NCBI GenBank assembly: GCA_000434195.1
Contig: HF994458.1
Coordinates: 41,397 to 48,303, forward strand
Direction of reading: 5' to 3'
Source of the DNA: Clostridium sp. CAG:780
Lineage (GTDB): Bacteria; Bacillota; Clostridia; TANB77; CAG-508
Length of the DNA stretch: 6,907 bases
A model generated the notes under the pieces. The model worked only from the letters and a program-made list of their open reading frames with translations, was not told where the DNA came from and did not search any database. Shown one piece after another: positions 1 through 6,687 of this stretch (its first letter is position 1; every line of letters starts with the position of its first letter). The translations under genes were made by a program, and so were the position numbers.

Positions 1-2205
1 GTGTGCTCTGTTTTCTACGTTATTTACGAATTCTTGATCAGCAAATAGGTTATTAGCTTCATCTTCACCATAATTGATTTCTCTAACATCTTCTTGTACT
101 GTTCCTGCAAGACTTTCAATTCCTGCACTAGCTTTCTTTCCTAATTGGCTTCCAGCAGTTCCACCTAATGCTGCTCCTTTCCACATGTCGTTCATGTCTC
201 CACCAACAATTCCACCAGCTAGTCCTATTGCAGCTCCTCCAATTAAAGCAGCTCCTTTTAGATATGTTCTTCCTACTCCCTTAGCAGCTCTCTTCAATAG
301 AGTTCTACCTGTTTTACCTCTAGGAATGTTGTATTTTCTTCTTAGCATATTTCCAAAGTTTTTACGTCTTTGTCTATTTTTATCACTATTCCAACTATCG
401 CTAATTGCTGAAACAGCTCTTCCGCCCGTAGCATTCCAAGCGTTTTGCATGCCTGCTTGAAATCTTGTAGGTTGTCCTTGACGTTGAGGTTCTCCACTTG
501 GTTGTTGAGTTCTTGCTGTTCGATTTGGAGTAGGATTTGCCCCTGCACCTCCTCCAGCTCCAGCCATAGGTATTCCGGCATTTCCAGCATTCACATCTGT
601 TCCCGCTAATGCATCTAATCCGTCTCCCTCTACTAGGTTTGGATCTGTAACATTTTTATCATCTTTTGTTCTAATTTTATCTGATTTTCCGTCTTTTCCT
701 TTATCTTTTCCGCCTTTTCCAAGCTTTTGTACCATTTGTGCAGCCAATGCTCCACCTGCAAATCCTCCGAGTGCTGGTGCAGTACTGCTCTTAATTCCAA
801 ACATTTCTTTTACTATTTTTTCTGCTGGCACAATAAAGGCTAGAACACATATTGCATATAATGGTGATTTTACTGCTAAATCTATGGCAGATGTAACTAG
901 TACTGTATACAATACTAGATGTATTATTGGTATCATTGCATTTACTATGTATTCTCTTAACCAGAATTCAAATGCTTGTGCTTTTGAATCTTTTACTTTA
1001 TCTATTGGATATGTTAATGCTACTAGTGGTGCAATTATTGTTAAGAATGTTAATATTATTACCCTCTTAATATAGATAAAGAAGAAATATACTGTATAGA
1101 ATGTCAATGCTAGATACATAATCGTATATGTTAGTTTAGGAATTGCATCCGGATTTCCTGCCAAAACTCTATTATATCCTGTTAAGTTGGTTGGGAAAGC
1201 TTTCTCTGTCACATGTGTTTCATATTCACTTGGAACTGGTGTGTCAAAGTATCCTGTATCAGAGTTCCCAGGTGTATAATCGAAATAACTATTGTCATTA
1301 TTATTACCTGTATCCTTAGGTACTAATGTTTCATTTCTATATACTAACAATATTGTATTTATTGTTTTTTTGTTAGCGTCATTATTTGTCGATGATGTTG
1401 AAGGGCCTGATATAAATAGATTCTGCACTTCTTGTACCATTGTCATTGTAAATACCATTATATAATGTAGGAAAAATACTAAACAAAGAGCAATAACCCA
1501 GTCAACAAACATTTCTTTATATTTTGCCTTGTCTGTAGCAACTGCTGCTGTTACCATTCTTAATCCAACATATACTAATACAGAAAGTAATCCAACAATA
1601 GCAATCATTCTAAGTGCTTGGTACCATGTTGATATTGTCTCCTTTAAATCTGCAACTGTAGAATTTCCTGTATCACTATCTTCTCCAACTTCTCCTGCTC
1701 CTAACATTCTTGCTTTGTAATCATCATTTACCTCTTGGAAGAAGTTTGCATCTAAAAGTGCAACTCTACCAGAAAATATTTCCATTGGCGTAATTTTAAC
1801 ATGTGGATATACTATGTTTGTAGCTGGTATATAGTCAATATCATCTTCTGCTGCCTGTTCTGGGCTGTACTTGCTTAACTTAACTTCCTTTCTTATCAAT
1901 TTTCCTCCAAAGTAGGCTTGAATCTCCTTTGCATTAGAAAATCCGTTACACTCTTCTTTTTGTATTTTTTCTAGGTTAGCGTCAGTTGTTCCTGGAATTA
2001 TTCTACTCTTTACTCCTGCCGTCTTCGATACTAAAAAGTTTGCAATATCTCCTACCGCTAATAGTAAGTCACATACCGGCTCTAGTAGTGCTCCTCCGAA
2101 GTCCGCCTGACTATACGTTGGCATTATCCAAGTAAATGTCATCATTACAGTTATGAGTGATATGATTATCTTTTGCTTCAACTTTCCTATTTTTTTAGTC
2201 TTCAT
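1..2205 (-). CDS. VirB6/TrbL-type T4SS polytopic membrane protein, 3' end beyond window
   Basis: The frame is open from ATG at 2205 to the window edge, 735 codons with no stop, so the C-terminus is missing. AAGGAG lies five bases before this ATG, 20 bases after the VirB4 stop. Visible parts: basic n-region and hydrophobic segment at about residues 1-34 ending YSQA (signal peptide or anchor); an extracytoplasmic-type domain 35-195 with Cys45 and Cys86; helices near 197-215 and 236-255 joined by a loop containing ATDKAKYKEMF; a polar Ser/Thr/Asn/Asp-rich loop 256-355; hydrophobic segments near 358-377, 382-400, 421-441 and 445-461, with APLVALTYPIDK at 392-403; then a Lys/Gly linker 496-509, a Pro/Gln/Arg-rich stretch 556-595, a basic stretch and a Gly/Ala-rich glycine-zipper-like part around 645-695. 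This layout, next to VirB4, fits the large VirB6-like channel proteins of Bacillota T4SS. The role is inferred from family and context; which side of the membrane the tail faces is unclear. Confidence 0.85.
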   Translation of the reverse strand, partial: MKTKKIGKLKQKIIISLITVMMTFTWIMPTYSQADFGGALLEPVCDLLLAVGDIANFLVSKTAGVKSRIIPGTTDANLEKIQKEECNGFSNAKEIQAYFGGKLIRKEVKLSKYSPEQAAEDDIDYIPATNIVYPHVKITPMEIFSGRVALLDANFFQEVNDDYKARMLGAGEVGEDSDTGNSTVADLKETISTWYQALRMIAIVGLLSVLVYVGLRMVTAAVATDKAKYKEMFVDWVIALCLVFFLHYIMVFTMTMVQEVQNLFISGPSTSSTNNDANKKTINTILLVYRNETLVPKDTGNNNDNSYFDYTPGNSDTGYFDTPVPSEYETHVTEKAFPTNLTGYNRVLAGNPDAIPKLTYTIMYLALTFYTVYFFFIYIKRVIILTFLTIIAPLVALTYPIDKVKDSKAQAFEFWLREYIVNAMIPIIHLVLYTVLVTSAIDLAVKSPLYAICVLAFIVPAEKIVKEMFGIKSSTAPALGGFAGGALAAQMVQKLGKGGKDKGKDGKSDKIRTKDDKNVTDPNLVEGDGLDALAGTDVNAGNAGIPMAGAGGGAGANPTPNRTARTQQPSGEPQRQGQPTRFQAGMQNAWNATGGRAVSAISDSWNSDKNRQRRKNFGNMLRRKYNIPRGKTGRTLLKRAAKGVGRTYLKGAALIGGAAIGLAGGIVGGDMNDMWKGAALGGTAGSQLGKKASAGIESLAGTVQEDVREINYGEDEANNLFADQEFVNNVENRAH

Positions 2206-2225
2206 ACATACTCCTTTTATTTGCT

Positions 2226-4184
2226 TTATTGATTTTGCATTGCTGCGAGTTTATTAATGTTGGTCTCAACAAATTCAAATTCTTTTGCGGTTGGTGTTAT
2301 TTGTAATATTGCTGTGTCTTTTCCAACTTTTAATAAACCTTCTCCTTTGTTACATGTGATTAAAAATCCTGCTTCTCCTTCGCTTAATTTGAATACTTCT
2401 TTTAAGTATTTTATTTCTGATTTATCTTGTGCTAATAATAATTTCGTATCTGAAGATGTTAGAACAGCTTGTACTTCTGGCTTCTCATAAAAGTCTTGGA
2501 ATCTTTGAGAGATAATTGCCAAAGATACGTTTCTTTTTCTGGCACGTCTTGCCATTGTGTTTAAGAAGTCTACTGCCTCTGGGTATGGTAATAACATCCA
2601 TGCCTCGTCAACAAGGACTCTCTTCTTAGCCGCCTTTTTTCTATCTTCGCTGTTTTTCTTAACGTATTTTTCCCAAATCCATGATAGAAGAATTTGTTGT
2701 GCAAGTGGTCTTGCAAATCTTTCTTCTAGTTGTGATATGTCTAAGTTTATAAATAGTGTTCCATCTAGTAAGTCAAATGTTGATTGTCCATCAAAGTATG
2801 CCATTTGTCCATCATATTTTCTGATGTATTGTTTCATTACTTTTAATAGATAACTGTAATGGAATCTATAATCTGGGTTTTCATTTTCTTGTGCCTTGTT
2901 TGCAATTCTTTCATACCAAGAACCTATTGTTGGCATTTGTTTTTTCTTTCTTCCAAGCATGTTTCCAGCTTCTGAAACGCTTTCATACAAGCTTGATGGA
3001 TCGCTGTTTATTCCAGCTGCCATATATTCTTCTGCTACTGCTTCTGCTATTATTTGTTTTGTCAATTCGTTTACTTCTTGACTTCTTGTACTACCTCTTG
3101 CCATTGTCAACAATGCTTGAGTTACGTCTTCTACTTTATTTTCTACATTTAGTACTGTTTTTTCTCTTCCTGTTATTTCGTCTTTTACCATTTCTGTTTC
3201 TATATCGAAAACGTTTATTACTGTTTTTGATGTAGGGCTTAGTACAACGTTTGTTCCGCCTAAGCTTTCTGCAACTATTCTATACTCGCCTTCAGCATCT
3301 AGCGCTAAACTTTGTATTCCCATTAACACTGCTGATCTTGATATTAAAGTTTTCATTGTAACTGATTTACCAGCACCAGATTTAGCAAATATTACCATAT
3401 TGTAGTTTGTTAATGAATTGTGGAAGTTGTCAAATAATATTGGCACTCCTGTTTGTTTGTTGAATCCTAGTGGAATTCCTGTTATATGTCCAACCTCTGA
3501 TGTTGTGAATGGGAATACGGTTCCCATTGATCTATGGTCAAAGGTGTGTGTTCTTTTTATTTTGTCATCATTAAATGGTAAGTTTGATTTGAATGCTTCT
3601 TCTTGCATTCCCCATGCGCTCTTTATTCCTATTAATGATTTTGACATTTCAGATGCTAATAGTTTTGTTAGTCTGTCAAGGTCTTCTAGATTGTACGCAA
3701 ATAGTGTTGATACAACTGATGCTGAATATAGTTTGTTAAATCCTGCTGCTATTTCATCTCTTAATTGTTCAGCTTCATATCTTTTTTGAGCAAGTGTACT
3801 CTCTCTATTTATATTTCCTTTATCAGCTGCAACAATTCTTTCTGTTTCTAGTTCATTTATTGTTCTGTTTAATTCGTTTTGTGAACTAGATTCTGGTATT
3901 GGATTTATATAGATAGATGTATTTATATCTCCAAAGAAGTACATGTCTCTAAATAACTCTGGGAATGTACACATTCTTGGAAGTGCTGATATAAAGAAGC
4001 TTCTTGCATATCTTTTTGTGTTTGATATTATTTCTAGATGGTCTATATTGCTTGCATCTATTCCAGCTGGTGCGATTAATTCCTTAATTGTTTTTTTACG
4101 TAAAATCTTAGGGCTTTCATTTACGGTGTAGTCGTTACGCTCCGCTTGAAGTTCTCCTTGCATCTTCTTGTTTTTCTTTAACAT
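2226..4184 (-). CDS. virB4: VirB4-family T4SS ATPase
   Basis: This 652-residue protein is the motor ATPase of a T4SS, expected at the cytoplasmic face, where VirB4 proteins drive assembly or substrate transfer. Residues about 30-250 resemble the CagE/TrbE/VirB N-terminal domain. The nucleotide-binding core shows Walker A AKSGAGKS at 267-274, the family motif LDAEGEYR at 294-301, Walker B KRVLVDEAW at 521-529 with Asp526 and Glu527, and SQRFQDF at 559-565 near the sensor position. All catalytic motifs are intact. No transmembrane helix is evident, and the length is a little below the 750-850 residues common in the family. The ATG at 4184 is preferred because AAGGAG lies ten bases upstream; the next Met (4163) has only a weak site. 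The start lies 50 bases inside the preceding gene, so translation is probably coupled. The VirB6-like gene follows after 20 bases. Confidence 0.97.
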   Translation of the reverse strand: MLKKNKKMQGELQAERNDYTVNESPKILRKKTIKELIAPAGIDASNIDHLEIISNTKRYARSFFISALPRMCTFPELFRDMYFFGDINTSIYINPIPESSSQNELNRTINELETERIVAADKGNINRESTLAQKRYEAEQLRDEIAAGFNKLYSASVVSTLFAYNLEDLDRLTKLLASEMSKSLIGIKSAWGMQEEAFKSNLPFNDDKIKRTHTFDHRSMGTVFPFTTSEVGHITGIPLGFNKQTGVPILFDNFHNSLTNYNMVIFAKSGAGKSVTMKTLISRSAVLMGIQSLALDAEGEYRIVAESLGGTNVVLSPTSKTVINVFDIETEMVKDEITGREKTVLNVENKVEDVTQALLTMARGSTRSQEVNELTKQIIAEAVAEEYMAAGINSDPSSLYESVSEAGNMLGRKKKQMPTIGSWYERIANKAQENENPDYRFHYSYLLKVMKQYIRKYDGQMAYFDGQSTFDLLDGTLFINLDISQLEERFARPLAQQILLSWIWEKYVKKNSEDRKKAAKKRVLVDEAWMLLPYPEAVDFLNTMARRARKRNVSLAIISQRFQDFYEKPEVQAVLTSSDTKLLLAQDKSEIKYLKEVFKLSEGEAGFLITCNKGEGLLKVGKDTAILQITPTAKEFEFVETNINKLAAMQNQ

Positions 4185-5082
4185 CTTCTGTTGTCTCCTT
4201 TCTCTTTCTTCCTCTTCTTACTTTTTCTCTTGCGCTTTGTGCAACGTCTTTGCCTAACATTGCAGTGTTTTGTCTAATATATAAATCTGCCAAATTGTCT
4301 ATTATATCATCCATGTTTTCTTTCTTTTCTTGATATCTTTTTGCTTTTTCTGATTGAGCTTCTATTACTTTTTCATTTGCTTTTTTGTAAGCTTGTCTTT
4401 CTATTTCTTCATCTAGAATCTGCATTTTCTTGTCCATGTAATCTGGTGCTGTTGAATATAATTCATCAAATCCTGCTTTTCTTGCTTTGTCTATTCCGTA
4501 ATTATCAGATTCATCTCTGTTATATGCTACATATAGTAAGTCTGCTAGTTCTATTGATGTTAATATTCTTCCTGTAACACCTGTTGAACTTAATGCTCTG
4601 ATTATTGATTTTGATTTTGTATATAATTCTGAAAAAGCTCTTTCTTTTATTTCTTCTTGGTCTAAGTCTCCTAATTCCATTGTATCTGCATAGTATGAAA
4701 CTACTACATAATATTTTTCGTTTAGTATGTTTTTGTTTAAGCTCATTCTTTCTGTGTTGTATATAATATCTTTTCCATACTCATATAGATTTTTTTGTTT
4801 TATATATTCATAATATTCTCTTTTTATCTGCTCGTCTGATGCGTTAGGATTGTTTGCTATTTCTTCATATCTTAATTTTTGTTTTGTATATTCTCTTTCT
4901 ATTTCATCTACTTTTTCTTTGTAGCTGTTTAAGCTACTTTCCAAATTTATTTTTCTTGTTTGTATATATAATTGTACCGGTTCTTTTAATGTATTTAGGA
5001 ATTGTGAAAAGCCTTCTTCTACTGATACTTTTTCTTCCTGTGACATTAAGTCATAGTTTATTCCTTGGCACTCTACCACCAT
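4135..5082 (-). CDS. TraC-like T4SS protein, main part (5' part lies in another frame)
   Basis: This 315-residue ORF carries the body of a TraC-like domain protein of the kind found between PrgI and VirB4 in Bacillota and Patescibacteria T4SS loci; the identification is from memory of the family. Visible features: VECQGINYDLMSQEEK from residue 3, FLNTLKEPVQLYIQTRKINL at 28-47, a charged probable coiled coil at 50-110, the strand KYYVVVSYY at 123-131, ITS-type helices including TSIELADLLYVAYNRDES around 175-192, a second charged helical stretch 215-262, and a very basic C-terminus (RRGRKRK, 289-295). No Walker motifs are present, so it is not itself an ATPase. The ATG at 5082 has only a weak GGAAAA upstream, and the homologous sequence continues upstream as NGKRFI before this Met, so the real start is probably 5356 with a frame change. 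The exact function is unknown; a motor-associated membrane-tethered subunit is an inference. Confidence 0.8.
   Translation of the reverse strand: MVVECQGINYDLMSQEEKVSVEEGFSQFLNTLKEPVQLYIQTRKINLESSLNSYKEKVDEIEREYTKQKLRYEEIANNPNASDEQIKREYYEYIKQKNLYEYGKDIIYNTERMSLNKNILNEKYYVVVSYYADTMELGDLDQEEIKERAFSELYTKSKSIIRALSSTGVTGRILTSIELADLLYVAYNRDESDNYGIDKARKAGFDELYSTAPDYMDKKMQILDEEIERQAYKKANEKVIEAQSEKAKRYQEKKENMDDIIDNLADLYIRQNTAMLGKDVAQSAREKVRRGRKRKETTEDVKEKQEDARRTSSGA
4195..4200 (-). promoter_or_regulatory. Ribosome binding site of virB4
   Basis: AAGGAG on the minus strand, ten bases before ATG 4184 and inside the end of the TraC-like gene. It decides between the starts at 4184 and 4163 and suggests translational coupling. 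Confidence 0.65.
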
Positions 5083-5356
5083 GATAAATCTTTTTCCGTT
5101 TTTTCTGCACTATCATGTTGTCTTCTATTTTTTCAAACTCCATGAAGTCGAATACAGAATTTACTGTGTATTGTTTTATTTTTGATGCATCTTTTTGTGT
5201 TGTTTGAGTATTTGTCTTTTTTTCTAACCCTTCTTCTTGCTCTTTTTCTTTTATTTTCATTCTTAAGTATACTGCTGCTAATACAACTAGTAATGTTACC
5301 ATTACTCCTGCTATTATTACTAATGCTGTTGTTAATAAACTTATATTACTTGTCAT
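5051..5356 (-). CDS. N-terminal membrane anchor of the TraC-like protein, frameshifted ORF
   Basis: This 101-residue ORF begins at ATG 5356, eleven bases inside the PrgI gene, with a GGGGGAAG ribosome site upstream. It has one membrane helix (about residues 7-31), a charged Lys/Glu/Gln/Thr linker (32-62), then VFDFMEFEKIEDNMIV at 68-83. That last part is the natural lead-in to the TraC-like domain, and it joins to NGKRFIMVVECQG if one base is skipped near 5099-5104. The last 17 or so residues in this frame (KKRKKIYHGG onward) look like out-of-frame sequence. A restored protein would be about 406 residues: anchor, linker, TraC-like domain. Alternatives are a real lesion, a base-calling error at a run of six A, or two genuine overlapping proteins; I favour a single-base indel. 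Confidence 0.75.
   Translation of the reverse strand: MTSNISLLTTALVIIAGVMVTLLVVLAAVYLRMKIKEKEQEEGLEKKTNTQTTQKDASKIKQYTVNSVFDFMEFEKIEDNMIVQKKRKKIYHGGRVPRNKL
5091..5107 (-). other. Probable +1 frameshift site in the TraC-like gene
   Basis: On the minus strand the sequence is C AG, six A (5104-5099), CGG, five A (5095-5091). With five A in the first run the reading becomes Val-Gln-Lys-Asn-Gly-Lys-Arg-Phe-Ile-Met and the two ORFs join. The downstream frame is blocked by TAG and TGA just upstream of 5107, so any switch must occur between there and the TGA at 5051-5053. The AAAAAAC heptamer would allow a -1 slip only in another phase, and a -1 slip meets a TAG stop, so it does not explain the join. 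Confidence 0.65.
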
Positions 5357-5693
5357 TTGTGTCTTCCCCCTTGTAAATATATATTTTATTTTTCTTTGCT
5401 TTAAATTTAATTGCTCTTATTATTACATCGTCTAAGTTTTCTCCGGCATTTACCTTTGCCCATTTTATCCCAGACATGTTGGGTACTTTTATTGTTCCTA
5501 TTACAAAGCCTAGTAGTACAAACACCAATAATATTACTACTCCCACTTTCATTAAATTCATTAATCTAAAAATAAGTAATAATATTAATCCTACTATTGC
5601 AAACCCAGCGGTATACATTAATGATTTTCTTGTAAATATGAATAATATTCTTCCTTCACCTTTTACATTTCTAGGCAAGTTGTATGTACCCAT
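5346..5693 (-). CDS. prgI: PrgI-family T4SS membrane protein
   Basis: A 115-residue protein with the layout of PrgI-family proteins, which sit just before virB4 in many Gram-positive conjugation loci and occupy the VirB3-like position at the membrane. Family signs are the N-terminus YNLPRNVKGEGRILFIFTRK (residues 4-22), two closely spaced helices at about 24-42 and 48-67, and a C-terminal half ending in IIRAIKFKAKKNKIYIY (91-107), a basic amphipathic segment followed by a Tyr/Ile strand that the family often shows. The start at 5693 has AAGGAG eleven bases upstream, slightly wide. The stop overlaps the next gene by eleven bases. It is the first gene after the promoter at 5731-5759. The gene symbol is given at family level only. 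Confidence 0.9.
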   Translation of the reverse strand: MGTYNLPRNVKGEGRILFIFTRKSLMYTAGFAIVGLILLLIFRLMNLMKVGVVILLVFVLLGFVIGTIKVPNMSGIKWAKVNAGENLDDVIIRAIKFKAKKNKIYIYKGEDTNDK

Positions 5694-5730
5694 AATTTCT
5701 ATTTCTCCTTAATAATATATCTCTTTTTAC

Positions 5731-5759
5731 ATTATACCATATAAAACGAAAAAAAGTAA
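5731..5759 (-). promoter_or_regulatory. Extended -10 promoter of the prgI-virB4-virB6-like unit
   Basis: Minus-strand TATAAT (5736-5731) is a perfect -10 box with an extended TGG directly before it (5739-5737). A weak -35, TTACTT, sits at 5759-5754 with 17-base spacing. Transcription would start near 5724, leaving about 30 bases of leader before ATG 5693 that include the AAGGAG site. It lies directly after the pilin-unit terminator. The -10 is convincing; the -35 is poor, as expected for extended -10 promoters. Confidence 0.7.
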
Positions 5760-5768
5760 TATAATAAC

Positions 5769-5797
5769 AAAAAAAAAGTGCATAAAATGCACTTTTT
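5769..5797 (-). terminator. Intrinsic terminator after the pilin genes
   Basis: On the minus strand, GTGCAT-TTT-ATGCAC forms a perfect six-base-pair stem, extended by five A-U pairs, with a three-base loop and a run of nine T (5777-5769) after it. It begins 51 bases after the stop of the third pilin gene. On the plus strand the hairpin is followed by only five T and no gene points to it, so the minus-strand role is preferred. It should end or thin out transcription from the pilin genes. Confidence 0.85.
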
Positions 5798-5848
5798 AAT
5801 ATATTTGTAATTTTTATGTAATATTTTTGAAATTTTACATTTTTTTGC

Positions 5849-6223
5849 TTAAGCAGCTGCGTTACTGTTGATTGTATTAAATATAACTTTTACTATTGAT
5901 GTACCAGCTACTAATAGTACTGCACCAATGATATATGGTATCATTACTTTTTTGTATTCTGCTTTTTGCTCAACACTACCTGTCATGTATTTAATACCTA
6001 TAATTAGTACTACAGCGATTGCTACAACTATACCAACTACTTGGATTATGTTTATTATTTTTCCACCGATAGTTGTTACTTTTGTTGTATCTCCTGCTTT
6101 TGCTCCATCTATATCTCCAATAGTTTTGTCAATGTCTGGTGCTGCAAAAACAACTCCTGCGATTGAAGTAACTAACATGATTGTTAACAATATAGTAGAT
6201 ATAATTCTTACTGTTTTTTTCAT
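5849..6223 (-). CDS. TrbC/VirB2-type pilin-like protein, third of three
   Basis: A 124-residue small membrane protein with the VirB2/TrbC plan: a signal peptide (MKKTVRI, hydrophobic 8-26, likely cut after VFA at 27), a short soluble stretch 28-55, helix 1 at about 56-78, a short polar turn with GSVEQKAEYKK (82-92), helix 2 at about 95-114 and a short tail ending NAAA. VirB2 relatives are processed to two-helix subunits that line the T4SS channel or build a pilus; in Gram-positive systems a true pilus is rarely shown. The start is set by AAGGAGG seven bases before ATG 6223, the strongest ribosome site in the window, consistent with high output. It closely matches the first pilin gene (38 identities over about 70 aligned residues by eye). 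The terminator at 5769-5797 follows. Confidence 0.88.
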   Translation of the reverse strand: MKKTVRIISTILLTIMLVTSIAGVVFAAPDIDKTIGDIDGAKAGDTTKVTTIGGKIINIIQVVGIVVAIAVVLIIGIKYMTGSVEQKAEYKKVMIPYIIGAVLLVAGTSIVKVIFNTINSNAAA

Positions 6224-6249
6224 ATATATTCCTCCTTATCTTCTTATAT

Positions 6250-6277
6250 TTTATATAAACCTCTTACTGTTTGTAAG
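6250..6277 (-). promoter_or_regulatory. Possible weak promoter and hairpin between pilin genes 2 and 3
   Basis: In the 68-base gap, minus-strand CTTACA (6277-6272) and TATAAA (6255-6250) stand 16 bases apart, four and five matches to the consensus boxes. The same place holds a six-base inverted repeat TCTTAC/GTAAGA (6262-6278, five-base loop) without a T run, so it is not a terminator. Such short matches are common by chance in AT-rich DNA. Confidence 0.2.
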
Positions 6278-6291
6278 AATGTTAATAACTT

Positions 6292-6669
6292 TTACCAATT
6301 TACTCCTTGTAGTATGTCTACCAATACTTTCCATATTCCAAATGCTCCAAACATTATTGCACATCCTACTACATATGGAATTAATTTTTCTTTTATTTGA
6401 GCCTTAGCTTCTACAGAACCCATTAAGAATTGAATTCCTATTATTGCTCCTCCTATTATAGCTACTATTACACCTATAATCAATAATGTTCTAAACACAC
6501 CATTAGATGTTGCTCTAACTTGGCCTTCTGAGATTGCATCACTTGGATCTCCTTCATTTATAAAGTCGTCTCCCCTTTGGATGATGTCATCTAATCCAAA
6601 TGCCATTACTTGGTTTGCCATTAGAATTATAGTCATAAACAGTAGTATAAATACCATTAATTTTTTCAT
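6292..6669 (-). CDS. TrbC/VirB2-type pilin-like protein, second and diverged
   Basis: A 125-residue protein with a signal peptide (MKKLMVFILL start, likely cut after QVMA at 23), an acidic soluble stretch 24-55 (GLDDIIQRGDDF and more Asp/Glu), helix 1 at about 60-81, a turn with GSVEAKAQIKEK (84-95), helix 2 at about 97-117 and a Trp C-terminus. The plan is that of the other two pilin-like proteins, but the turn loses the KAEYKK sequence and most helix residues differ, so this is a second subtype, perhaps a minor or adaptor subunit. AGAGGA lies seven bases before ATG 6669. The gene begins 18 bases after the stop of the first pilin gene, indicating co-transcription. Subunit role is inferred from family only. 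Confidence 0.85.
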   Translation of the reverse strand: MKKLMVFILLFMTIILMANQVMAFGLDDIIQRGDDFINEGDPSDAISEGQVRATSNGVFRTLLIIGVIVAIIGGAIIGIQFLMGSVEAKAQIKEKLIPYVVGCAIMFGAFGIWKVLVDILQGVNW

Positions 6670-6687
6670 TTAATCTTCCTCTTTTAT

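Noticed and set aside
342..590. 82-codon minus-strand ORF in another frame inside the VirB6-like gene
   Set aside because: The enclosing frame runs open for 735 codons with family features; the small ORF has no ribosome site that stands out and no recognisable domain.
2257..3789. Several plus-strand open frames opposite virB4
   Set aside because: All are antisense to intact VirB4 motifs and read as low-complexity Leu/Phe/Ser sequence, as expected from shadows of AT-rich coding DNA.
5098..5104. AAAAAAC as a programmed -1 frameshift site
   Set aside because: The heptamer is not in the right phase, and a -1 shift leads to a TAG within about ten codons; joining the two ORFs needs +1.
5816..5840. 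ATGTAA/TTACAT inverted repeat after the third pilin gene
   Set aside because: Only six base pairs of mostly A-T with a 13-base loop and no T run; likely chance in very AT-rich spacer, and the real terminator lies just beyond.
6262..6278. Hairpin between pilin genes 2 and 3 as a terminator
   Set aside because: The six-base stem is weak and not followed by a T run on either strand; kept only as a low-confidence regulatory note.
5868..6407. 179-codon open frame on the plus strand across two pilin genes
   Set aside because: It lies antisense to two well-supported genes with signal peptides and ribosome sites; its hydrophobicity mirrors the membrane helices on the other strand.
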